A stretch of DNA of 64,000 nucleotides. Origin: Phytoseiulus persimilis. Lineage: Eukaryota; Arthropoda; Arachnida; Mesostigmata; Phytoseiidae. The stretch covers positions 18,042,001 to 18,106,000 of the forward strand of contig CM075103.1 of assembly GCA_037576195.1 (NCBI GenBank), in the 5' to 3' direction. Positions 54,605 to 64,000 of the stretch are shown piece by piece; position 1 is the first letter of the stretch, and each line of letters opens with the position of its first letter. The notes under the pieces were generated by a model, which ran no database searches, was not told the origin of the DNA, and worked only from the letters and a program-made list of their open reading frames with translations. The translations under genes and the position numbers were made by a program.

Positions 54605-55440
54605 TCAGCGACCCGTGCTGCTGAGAATTATTCCTCAGTTTTTCCGATGACTCCCATGGGATGAGTGAATGAGGCTCTCTAGAATAGGTTTCGTCAATCG
54701 GCATACTCATAATCGACATCAGACTCAGGGAGGCATTTGGCCACCACTCCTGATGCTCGGGTGCGATTCGTGATAATTGACAACAGTCAGCCCCTTTGCG
54801 CAAGTCGACTGCGGTCGCCTTCACCATTATCTATCATCGTCTGTCCCCTCAAAACTATCCCATATCCCGCCAAAGCGGGCCGATGCATGCCCCGGGGATG
54901 CTCGAGGCTGATACGCGGGTATTCTTCTGGGGATCGAGAGAGATTTCGATTATCTTCCCAATAATTCGAATATCATGTATCGGATCGAAATCCAACGTTG
55001 TGCAGGATTTCGGCTGATCCGGGCGCCGTTCTCCTTCTTCGCGCCTGAAATTCGATCACTCGGATCGTGGACGCGGTCGTCGCGAATGTTCTGCAGGTCA
55101 CGAGCAGTAGCGGTGTTATTATCCCACGATCGGGTTCCCCGACTGGTCACCCTATGTGCAGGAAGTCCCTTCCCGCACGGCTCGTCTTCAGTTGCCGAAA
55201 AACACGGAAGTTGGATCGCTCCCATGTCATTCATCGACTGCTCTCCTCCTGCGATGTTAACTTCGCGAACCAGAATCACCGAAACGCAAAGCTCCTCAAT
55301 CAGACTTGGAGTGTGTATCCGTAACAGCAGCTTTGGCTGCGGTGACCAACGAAGGAAGGTCAACTGCCGTTCAAATCCTGTCTTTCAAGAGATTCGTAGT
55401 TGATGGATGATGATTTAAAATCGGTATTCGCGATTTTCAG

Positions 55441-58400
55441 TTCCCACCGTGGGCCTATCCGATTGCCGGGCCAGATGGCCGTCTCAAATTGCAAGGGATG
55501 TTCGGCTCGCTCGTTGACAACATCACACACTCTTTGAATCTGACATACGATGCGTTCATCCCTTCTGACGGCCTGTATGGTCACATGTTCCCCGACGGGA
55601 GCTGGTCTGGGATGCTCGGTTCCGTACAGCGTCAGGAGGCAGACATCGGGCTCGGGCCGTTCGCACAAGAATTGAACGTATTCACGGACTTCGATACGAT
55701 GCCTTTCACCGAAGCCAGCTACATGGCGGCATTGACGGGAATGAAGAAAGCGTTCCAAACCAAGCCCACGCCCTACACAAGGGCATTCGAACCCATCACC
55801 TGGTACGGCATCGTCACTTCGATCGCTTGTCTCTCAGCGTTGACTATTTGCGGACGACTCATTTCCGGTTCGAAGCTCACGTTCTGGACTGCAACGTCGG
55901 ATATCTTCAGCATGATGCAAACTCTACTGCAGGAATCGAGCAAAGACAGATTTAATTACTTCATGGAGAGATTTAATGGTGAGTTCAGGAGCTTCCGCGG
56001 TCTCCGATCCTTACTATATACAACCAGCCGGCCGCGCTGCGCGCGGTTGGACGGGGTTCCGTGGCATCGAAGCACTTTTCACCTTCTTCACTAGATCAGC
56101 ATCATGGTTTTTGAAAAGTATGGTTAAATTCGTCTCGTGATAACCCCTCCAGATTCGGAGAAGTGGGGTCAGATTCGTCTCGGTATAACCCCTCCAGAGT
56201 TGGAAAGTAATGGTCAGGGGTGGAGGGGTGATTTCGAGACCAATCTGACCATTACTTCTCCGAATCTGGAGGGGTGATCACGAGACCAATTTAACCATAC
56301 TTTTCAAAAACCATGATGCTGACCCAGTGAAGAAGGTGAAAAGTGCTTCGATGCCGACTCCGATCGGTCAAAGGCCGGCTAGTAATTCATGGGCTCTCAA
56401 GACCCGCACTTGAGACTCAACTGGAGAGCGGGCGCATCGAGGATGACTCGGAAGCCTCTCACCATGGGTAGGTATCGGACACCAAACGAGCATGAGGATC
56501 CCCGTGGTCAGCACAGTTGGCTCGCGAGCGCGGAAAGTTTCAATCTCCGGAGGTGTCAGCGGGAGCATTGTTTAATGAACTTGAGTCGCCTATTCGATGA
56601 TCTCCGGTACACACATTGATTGGGTGGACTTTTCTCGATCGAAGCAGGATAATCGTCCGTTGGCTGGGTTAGGATGAAGGGGGTTCTGACTCCGGTGACT
56701 GGCTCCGTGCTACCTAGGTGTCATTTCTTCTTCATTGTCCATCGGATGAGTGGAAGGTGTGGTTCAACAGCCGACTAGACAGGATCAACTGTCAAAGATG
56801 GCATCCGCAAGCTTGCGCAGGCGAAAGCGAGTTGATTTCCGTTATCACCGTGACAGGCAGACATATCCCCCTCAGAGGGGGTGTAGAAAGGGAGCCCGCA
56901 ACGTGGTGGATGAATGTCTCGCTCCTGACAAGGAATTCTCTGTCAGGAACCCTCCAAGATGACCTCCACGGGCTCCCGCAACTCCTTGTGGGAAACTCCC
57001 CCCCTACAAAGCTGTTTCCGAAGGTTCAGACGCGACCTCTGTCTCCTACGAGACTTTCGAGGTTTCGACGCACTCAAGTCTCCCCCTGAGATCACACTCA
57101 CCCTTGTGTAGCCGAAGTGTACTGGCCGAGCAATCGACACTAGGTCCACTGCTCGGATTGGGTTCGGCCTGAATGTATTCCTCGCCTATCGCTCCAACTC
57201 AGCTATTACGCCTCAGTGGATCCCTCACGTGGCCGTTCGCAATTCAAGGTGGGATATGGATCATCGGGAGCTTCATCTTGATGCAGTTCTTCACGCAGGA
57301 TCTGAAAGCAAATATGGTTGTCAAAACCCCGACCATGCGAATCAACTCTCTTGAGGATATCATCCGGAATGAACGGCTTCGCATTGCTTACCCGATCCAC
57401 ACTCCTGTGGCCGCAATCTTGTCTACTATTCCCGGCGTTTTTGGAGAGAAGTGAGTCGGATTTTCTGCATCTTTCTGAGGAGAAAAACTCGTAAGAGGAG
57501 AGAATGTGAATATTGTCAAGCTCAAAGTTTACTGAGAGACACTCATGCCTGGGGATTGAGAGCAGGACGATTGGAATCCAAGTATTGTTCCAGGGTCGAT
57601 TCGGCTCTCAAGAGCAGGGGCATTGCAAGGCAAACTGGGGACATCTACGACGACGAAATCATCTCTCAAATGGTGAAAAGCGAGCTAGTAATCATCACAG
57701 AGGAAGTATCGATGTTGTACAAAGTCAGCATATGGTGCAAAACAACCCCGTACTACTACTACATGGGATTCGAGAACTTCAGGCAAATGCCGGCACACAT
57801 CGTCTTTGGTGAGAACAACGTCCTTGTAACTTGAGGTAGAGACTTTCAGATGAGATTAGACCACGGCATCGCCACCCTCCTCCAGAAAGGAGTGTTTCCG
57901 GAGAGCGATAGCATTAAATCGATCCCGCACAGGCGATTGCGAGGGTCTACTTTCGGTCCATGGTCTCGAATAGACCTGTATGTCGCATAAGGCATATGGC
58001 ACCGTCGTGAGACATCGGAACTGTGGTTTAGTTACGGTGCGCTGATTGCATTGACTCTGGTAGGACATAGAGACGTGGCTTCACGGGTGATCAACTAACT
58101 CTATCCTCACGAACGACCAGAACGGGCTAACGAACAGACTCGCTCCGAACGTCATTGAAGGCGCGCTTCTCACGAATGGCTCCGACTGGGACCACTCGGA
58201 ACGCGGGAACCTGGGAACACCAGGACGTGACTCAAGACTTATACGATGCAATCACGGAACGTGATGCCTAGAGTCGGGGGCTCTGGGCTTGGGAGAAGAA
58301 TAGCAGATAGGAATGAGCAACACAGACATTCAGGATCCACGCTAAGCTAGCAATCGCGGGTTCGATCCCCGGCCGGGACAACAAAATTTCTTACGTGGTA

Positions 58401-59526
58401 AAAAGAGGATTTAATTTATATCAGGATTATATCTGAACCATCTCAAGACCCAAGCCCACCGCCCGCAATGGGATTCGCGAGGCGATAGGGAGTGTTACTG
58501 AAGCAATACCGAAAGGTGATTCCGGGACACTTCTGAGGGCTGGCTGAGAGGTTCAACCGGAAAACAAAGGAAGACACTCAGGGGACAGGCAGCGGGAATC
58601 TCCGGAGAGGCGCCGGGTCTTCGACCGAAATCGCGCTCCATGATGGATGAATGACAGACTATAACTTCTCTGTCCTGACAGCTCTTCATTGCACATGTGA
58701 AGTCCCGTATTTCTCCTTCCTAGAGCAGATTCCATATCCGTGCCGGATGGCCGCTCTTCAGGAGAGATGCGCGCTCAGGAGAGCTCAACGGACTCACGAA
58801 TCGCGACAAGACTAGATGTTCAGATGAAGAGTTCCTCCTCCGAATCCCTGTTGAGACTTTCCGCTGACAATCCTCTCTATTTGTAGTCGAAGTTCACGTC
58901 GTTCCCGGGGAAGCTCTGATTGAGATTCGACGGCAAAAACATGCGACATCCGACGAAGGGCATAGTGACAACCTTATTCCGCGCGGAGATAGCAAGAAAA
59001 GGGAATGGCGGAGTGTAGGCACTTCTCAAGATGGCTGATTGTAGCTGTCTATTGTGGCTGATTCGTCAGAGCGTCGAGAGGAACTCAGAATTACGGTCTA
59101 GGTGGAGGCGAGGGTAACCAACCGCCGCAGCGTGAGGGAGACTATCCGGAGACAGCTCTTACCACTCAAACGAAATCGTCAGCATCGAAACCACAGCACA
59201 GCTTAATCTCCGACTTCTTCGCAGGAAAACACGTCGATCCTGGTTTGCGAGAGCGTGTGAGGTCCAAATTCTACCAGATCATCGCCCAGAAAGTTCCGTT
59301 CGTTCGTTCGAGAGAACGATACCCAGGACAATTCGATTGCGTCCCGAGCCGTGGAAATCAACCAACAAGCACGACCGAGCCGCTTATCGTAACCGATCTG
59401 GAGTTCCCTTTCAAATCTCACGCAATAGCTTTGAGCGCCTGTTGCGTTTTTCTGTGCATCGAGATCGTCTGGGACAAAATCCAGAGAAGGTTCTCGAAGC
59501 GGTCCTCAGAATCGTCTCAACCATGA
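55441..59526 (+). CDS. Ionotropic receptor (IR), multi-exon, 5' end unresolved
   Basis: Four exons join in phase: 55441-55978, 57249-57450, 57594-57808 and 59225-59526, giving 418 residues. Exon one starts FPPWAYPIAGPDG, carries the S1 lobe (GSWSGMLGSVQRQEADIGLG), the first helix (WYGIVTSIACLSALTICG) and the pore segment. The next exon opens with the second helix (GGIWIIGSFILMQFF) and TPTMRINSLEDI. The third completes S2. The last holds the third helix (AIALSACCVFLCIEIVW) and tail. The domain order and S1 motif are those of arthropod ionotropic receptors, which form sensory cation channels. An AATAAA follows 115 bases after the stop. The exon at 55441 begins in phase 0 from an upstream exon; the open frame 54975-55314 is a candidate but is equally open on the other strand. 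The first and last introns hold transposable elements. Confidence 0.82.
56024..56382. repeat. Foldback/MITE element in an IR intron
   Basis: Arms 56061-56164 and 56254-56354 are inverted copies of about 100 bases with very few differences (both contain ATCATGGTTTTTGAAAAGTA). A weaker match extends outward to CAGCCGGCC (56025) and GGCCGGCTAG (56373). The centre contains further inverted and tandem copies of an ACCCCTCCAGA unit. It lies wholly within the intron 55979-57248. No coding capacity. Confidence 0.85.
58300..58571 (+). repeat. SINE copy 3, tRNA-headed, in an IR intron
   Basis: The most complete copy. An A-box-like TAGCAGATAGG at 58301-58311 and a B box GGTTCGATCCC at 58359-58369 form a possible internal RNA polymerase III promoter. 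Then come CCCGGCCGGGACAAC, TGGTAAAAAGAGGATTTAAT, the shared core, and the 3' end CCGGAAAACAAAGG. It matches copies 1 and 2 closely and lies in the last intron of the multi-exon receptor, in the same orientation as the gene. Confidence 0.85.
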
Positions 59527-59640
59527 ATCGGAATAGAGTCTTGGAACTGCACCCTCGATGCGAAGCTCTGATCCCAGATGTTCGCCATCAGGAAGGAAAT
59601 ACTTCGTCTGTGGATATGCAAGATTTAGTTCAGAATGAGC

Positions 59641-59646
59641 AATAAA
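59641..59646 (+). promoter_or_regulatory. Poly(A) signal of the multi-exon receptor
   Basis: AATAAA 115 bases downstream of the receptor stop codon at 59524-59526. Confidence 0.55.
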
Positions 59647-60140
59647 GTGTCATCGAAGAAAAACCTCAAATATGCTATGGCGTTTGGTCTTTTTACAGAG
59701 AGGGTTGGAAGATTTCGGGGAAGATATCTTGGGTGCCTTGTCGCGCTCGCAGCCGGCGCAGCCGCTGGAACTCTACTCGGTCACGGAAGGCAGGCCAAGA
59801 GGATTCCTCCCGCCCTCGGCTGAGCGGTTTTTGACTCCGAGGTGTTCCGGCGAGCCAAATCTCGTGGAAGCGGATAGACGAGCCCATTAAGATATTTTGC
59901 TATCCGCTGGAGTAGAGGTGACACCTAGTGATGTAACTTTTTGGCGGCATTTTGACAGTGCTCCACAGATTTCCGATCCTCCCAGCAGTGAGGACTATGG
60001 ACTCCGGAACGATTCGGAAGTGCCGATGGAATTTTTCACGCCCACTGATCCACACCATCGCTGATCTCGAGGGTGACGCTCTCAGCATGAGAATAGTAAC
60101 CGCGATCGTAAATTTGAGCGGAACGTAAATCTGGGCCGAA

Positions 60141-60179
60141 ACGGACTTCTGAGCGGAACGGACTTTTGAGCGGGACGGA
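60141..60179 (+). repeat. 17-bp tandem repeat
   Basis: ACGGACTTCTGAGCGGA and ACGGACTTTTGAGCGGG in tandem followed by a partial ACGGA; related motifs occur just upstream (60113-60140). Confidence 0.75.
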
Positions 60180-60716
60180 ACAGCGGGATTGTTTCCGGAG
60201 TGATCCCCTGGCTCTCAAATTCTCTCAAGAAGCGAGTGAGTAAGAACCATATGGAGATTCATGAAGCGGAAGTTGGATTCCGGAAAGAGATGTTGTGCGC
60301 TACGGCCTCTAGGAACGACAGGATGTTGCGATCGTCGTACTCCGAGGTAAGGTCGAAAAGCCTTCTTTGCCGGTCCCGGTATACGCGCTTCGCTTACGAG
60401 CCGCCGCCCTGCGCGAGCGAGCTCACTATTGTGAATTCGGTGAGTCCTTACTCGACTTTCAAGTGCTCGACAAGTTCGAAAAAAGTGGGATGTGAACACC
60501 CGATTCGGCCGGCGAATGCTGCGTGCCAACCCTCTACTTCATTGTTGGTTCGACCGATTTCCGCAAGGGTTGCTTCGTTGGCGTTCCACCACAGTACGCT
60601 CAAATACTCGTCCCGCTCGAATTCATTTTCCGCTCAGAATACCGGACCCCGTTCTCTATCCGAGGCCAAGCGCGCGTGAAACCTCGATCATCCAACGGGT
60701 CGCGGTTCCCGCGTGC

Positions 60717-61204
60717 TCAGTAGTCGCAGCAACGTTCCTCCCGGTGCGGCTCATCGAGCTCGAGCAACGAGGAACAACAGCAACAGCGGCAAAGTCTTGA
60801 CAATGAGGATACATTTGGGTCACGAGCTATAATGGCGCCGCAAACAGAGACGATAAGCTCTTTCGTTTTTGTACTCCACAGGCACGTTGCTTTATTCATA
60901 TTTTCATGCTTCTTCACCAGTTCTATAAAAAACGCAGAACGTTCCAGGTCTAATACTTTGTTGAAATAAATATTCAGCTTCATTATAGCGTCTTCATCAA
61001 TATCGGAATGATGAACCGAAATGGCACATTGTAATACAAAGGGACTAATTGAGCGCTGCGTGAACAGCTTATATTTCTCTGATGAGAGACCACCTTATTA
61101 AATAATCCTCCACAAGAAAGGAGCGCTTACCTAAAATGTGAGAATAAAGTTTGCTATCTGCTTGAGTATATGAATAATGAGTTGCACTTTTTCCTTTGTG
61201 CTGA
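60717..61204 (-). other. Coding-like AT-rich segments, unknown
   Basis: On the minus strand 61204-61134 reads HKGKSATHYSYTQADSKLYS and ends at a GTAAGC donor. A second open stretch, about 61052-60795, reads SDIDEDAIMKLNIYFNKVLD and ERSAFFIELVKKHENMNKAT. The composition is clearly more AT-rich than the neighbourhood and both look protein-like, but no family is recognised and the ends cannot be fixed. They might be exons of a gene, or part of an old insertion. Confidence 0.3.
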
Positions 61205-61427
61205 TTAAGTTTCAAGCTCGTCACATGAACTCCCATAGAAAACCTGGGCCATCTTCCACAATCGGAGGACGAAGGAGTCTATCACACAAGGCCCACTCCA
61301 TTCGGTGGGCTCACAACCATCGTCCGAGTTACCTTATTCTATATCTTACTGTATTCTCCTATGATAATATCGATTCTCTACTCCAGTTAACCAATCCCGA
61401 CGCTTCTCCCTCGACCGGCTGAGTGTA

Positions 61428-62567
61428 CTACTCCTCATCGTCGAGGTCGGGCGTCTCGCGCTCTTCGGCGTCTTTAGCGTCCTGATCGGACACATCGGGA
61501 TCGTCAACACCGTTTTGTTTGTTCCCGTTGTTTTCATCGTCGTCGTCATCGTCCAAGTCCTGGTTGAGGTCGGGACTCTTCATGTCATGCTGGCTCGATG
61601 TCTTCAGTCTGATCAGCCGCAGCTTCTCGAGCAACACCTGCTGTTTCAACTGCTGGGTCTCTTTCATGGACAGGAGTAAGTTCTGCACCTAGAATAGAAT
61701 AAGGGGTTGCGGATTTTCTGCGAGTCTAGTGATCGCAGTCCATCGAACGACGATCGGTGCCGCTCCCGGATCCGAGGTCATGACCATTCTCAACTCACCG
61801 TCCCACACAGCTTGGTCATCTCCTTGTAGAAAGTTCGCTTTTCAAGGTAGTAATCATCGTTCTCAGAATCGTCCTCTCGTCTCCGCTTGACGCCGTTCAC
61901 GCGGCTGGCAGGTGGTGTTTGATGGCGAGCACCAGCTGTGCGAGAAATTCCTGTTGGAGGGTTGAACGACATTTTTTATAATCATCAGAGATTGAATGAT
62001 TGATTTCATTCCTGTTCGATGGTAGGTCGACGGGCTTCCGACCGAGTCGAATTTGGCGAGCTCACCGTTCTGGTAGATGCTCGCTCCCGGACTCTGCGAA
62101 GCTCTCTGCTGCGGTCTCTGTTGATGCGGATAGTGGAAACCGTTGAGCGTCTGGGGGTTCAGCCCGAGGTTGTTCGAAGATGGCGTTCGACCCAGAGGCG
62201 AGCTCGACGCCACCGCCAGTTTTTGAACCGGTTCTAGGCTGACCCCGGGCGGGAGCGGGAGCGGAGATGAGCGCTGTTTCATCTGGAGGTGGGGAAGGCG
62301 TTGACTCTTCCGACTTCCACAAGCCGTCCTCAGCCGCATCCCCGGAGAGTTGTGTGGCCCACTCACCCCATCGTGGAAGGCGAGGAGTCCATCAGGCTGC
62401 CGCTGCGTGTCGGTGCCGCCGTGTCTTCTGTTGTCCTCGACCACTTCAGACTTGACTCGAAGTTCTTCGGGATCCTCCACCGAGTTTGAGCAATCGGAAA
62501 GCGAGGCTTCATCTGATGCAGTTGGAGCGCCTGAAATTCCCAGCATCCGAGCCAGCGCACCGTTCAT
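61428..62567 (-). CDS. Acidic, probably nuclear protein (unknown family)
   Basis: Three exons join in phase: 62567-62066 (the exon itself opens at 62580 after a T-rich acceptor), 61950-61799 and 61688-61428, giving 304 residues from ATG 62567. The first exon is Ser/Pro/Gln-rich with an acidic patch (SDCSNSVEDPEELRVKSEVV) and a low-complexity SPLPLPPG region. The second carries a basic stretch, VNGVKRRREDD, resembling a nuclear localisation signal. It is followed across the last intron by a long amphipathic helix, FYKEMTKLCGT then VQNLLLSMKETQQLKQQVLL, probably a coiled coil. The tail is strongly acidic (seven consecutive Asp within DLDDDDDDE). This looks like a transcriptional cofactor or chromatin-associated protein, which is inference from composition. 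A shorter protein from an intronic ATG at 61972 would share the last two exons. Upstream exons, if any, are not resolved. Confidence 0.6.
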
Positions 62568-62659
62568 GCCCTGTTGCTGCCTGGAAAAAAAAAACGAAGA
62601 AGCGGAGTGAGAATCGGCCGAGACCGACACCATCGATTTCAAAAGTCCTGAGGGGGCCT

Positions 62660-64000
62660 TGCATGGGCGGAAATCGTGCGGAATCAGCTCGCGACCTGTT
62701 TGGTTTTACCAGGCTCAACGTTTTCGCGAACACCATTCCAATTTTGGACAGACTACACACGGAGGATACCATTGAGCGGGGTATTCGCTCGTGAACCGGA
62801 CAAATCGCGGAATCTGCCAGGGATTACGTACACAACACAGTCCATGAGAGCCAAAAGCATCTTTCTCGACGGCGGCGCTGCTCCGAATGTGAACCTGGGT
62901 TGCGGCTAAGTTTTACACTTACCTACACGCCGCTGTGGACGAACAGACGTCGTGGTTCGACCACTCGCCACACACACGTAGACAGAAGTACAGACTGAAA
63001 GGAATACAGACTGACCGCTGGACAGATCAACACAAGTCCGGCTGCGGAGAGCCACAATAGCTGCACAACAAAGTCCGGCTGTTCTTCGTGAGCCGGTCGG
63101 CGTCTAGATATTTTTCTTTTCGGCGTCATTCGAACAGAGAAGGAGGTCTCGTTCTTCGGTTTTCGTTTTTGCCGAGCGCTTCCCCTCCGGTGGGTAAGTC
63201 ACTAAGCGACAGAATTTCCCTCACGACTTCGGCTCGGGACTTGAGTTCCGTCCGTCAACGGCGAAGTCAGCCGTAGCTCGGCTGTTCGGCGGAGCAGTCG
63301 AGCGGCGAGACGCCGAATGTAACGTTGAGGATGAATTCTGTCCGGGACTTTCGTCGGAACTTTTGGAGGTTTTCAACGATCGAGGCTGCCGCGGGCTTTC
63401 AAAGGGTGAGTCTCAAAGCTCTACGGACGGCGACCGCGAGTTTTCTCGTTGAGCCCGGGGCCGACTCCCGAACCCCGCCGTGTTTCGATCGGGTGTTCTT
63501 CACTGAAGCGTTGTTGAGCTTCAATGACAATTATAGACGGTCTTGGTACATCCATACGAAGTAATCCTCTGACGTGATGTGTTCGATCGTTTCCGACTGT
63601 GGGATCTGGCCGCAAAGGCCATATTTCGTGAACGATGATCGCGAGCGGATACAGTATTCTGACGCTTCTCGGGCATTTGCCCACTTGCCAAGAATGCAAC
63701 AACGGCCTGAGAAAACGAAGCTCGATCCAGACGTTTGGGTATTGTCGACAACGGTTTCAGGATGGTGTCCGAATTGTTTTTATCATGAGAAAATTTGAGT
63801 GTCGGTCACTCCAGCATCTCTCTTGCTCTCAAGAATCGCTCATGAAATAGCGATTGTGACTCTATTCTATTCTCGGGATCTCAAAGGAACGGTTATCGAG
63901 AGTCGGATCGCAGATGGTTCCGAGAGATTCAGCGGAGGGAGTGATTCAAATATTCAATCGCACAACTGGTGCATGACTCTGGAAAAGTCTGAGGCCGAAA
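62660..64000. other. Upstream region and window end, nothing firm
   Basis: Should contain the promoter or 5' exon of the minus-strand acidic protein. A minus-strand frame at 62923-63129 with one hydrophobic helix and plus-strand frames at 63574-63850 are open but unrecognised. Confidence 0.3.

Larger units (their letters stand above)
59527..60690. other. 3' flank of the receptor and intergenic region
   Basis: Contains the likely poly(A) signal of the receptor at 59641 and a short tandem repeat at 60141-60179. No gene recognised. Confidence 0.4.

Noticed and set aside
57832-57834. TGA as a premature stop making the receptor a pseudogene
   Set aside because: A GTGAGA donor at 57809 in phase 1 joins to an acceptor at 59225 and supplies the missing third helix and a natural stop.
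58351-58369. tRNA gene
   Set aside because: Only a B-box-like arm is tRNA-like; no cloverleaf could be drawn, and the segment is the head of a SINE shared with two other loci.
61790-61972. MSFNPP start as the only start of the acidic protein
   Set aside because: The phase-1 donor at 62066 and acceptor at 61950 join cleanly and extend the protein. The intronic ATG is kept only as a possible alternative.

Overview
The window reads as arthropod nuclear DNA. Genes are split by short GT-AG introns (roughly 80 to 1400 bases), base composition looks close to 50 percent GC, poly(A) signals follow several genes, and there are chelicerate-style chemoreceptors (divergent ionotropic receptors and a gustatory-type 7TM receptor) next to an ABCC multidrug transporter. 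A mite, perhaps a phytoseiid such as Metaseiulus/Galendromus, would fit. That species guess is inference from composition and gene content, not a match I could run.

Layout. 0.6-1.3 kb (-): small secreted Ala/Gly/Pro-rich protein. 1.8-5.1 kb (+): two tandem four-exon paralogues with Arg/Ser-rich N-termini, a family I do not recognise. 5.1-8.9 kb: no convincing gene. 8.9-17.2 kb (+): a complete 18-exon ABCC (MRP1-like) transporter, every splice junction in phase, starting with a nine-codon first exon. 17.8-18.6 kb: Tc1-type transposase relic. 19.3 kb: SINE copy. 21.5-22.6 kb (-): gustatory-receptor-like gene. 24.5-25 kb: LINE relic. 27.1 kb: 16-bp tandem repeat. 27.6-29.2 kb (-): intronless protein with 19 C2H2 zinc fingers. 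33.1-41.5 kb: a decayed Ty3/gypsy retrotransposon (-) split by a 4.35-kb insert that carries Helentron-like and Tigger/pogo-like remains. 41.7-42.2 kb: a hAT-type MITE with a perfect 8-bp target duplication. 42.5-43.8 kb (-): C-terminally truncated ionotropic receptor. 45.9-46.2 kb: mariner relic. 47.2 kb: second SINE with an 11-bp target duplication. 48.6 kb: fragment of a repeat-encoded protein. 50.3-52.3 kb (-): intronless ionotropic receptor. 53.1-53.5 kb: TM2-domain coding segment, probably a retrocopy. 55.4-59.5 kb (+): multi-exon ionotropic receptor whose introns hold a foldback element and a third SINE. 61.4-62.6 kb (-): unrecognised acidic, probably nuclear protein.

How it fits together. 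This is ordinary eukaryotic sequence, not an operon or a defence island. Three ionotropic receptors and one gustatory-type receptor suggest a chemosensory neighbourhood. The ABCC pump would act in export of conjugated xenobiotics or metabolites. About a quarter of the window is transposon-derived, mostly relics. The most informative structures are the nested transposon stack, the SINE family with defined ends, and the unassigned tandem gene pair. No rRNA, functional tRNA gene or CRISPR array was seen.
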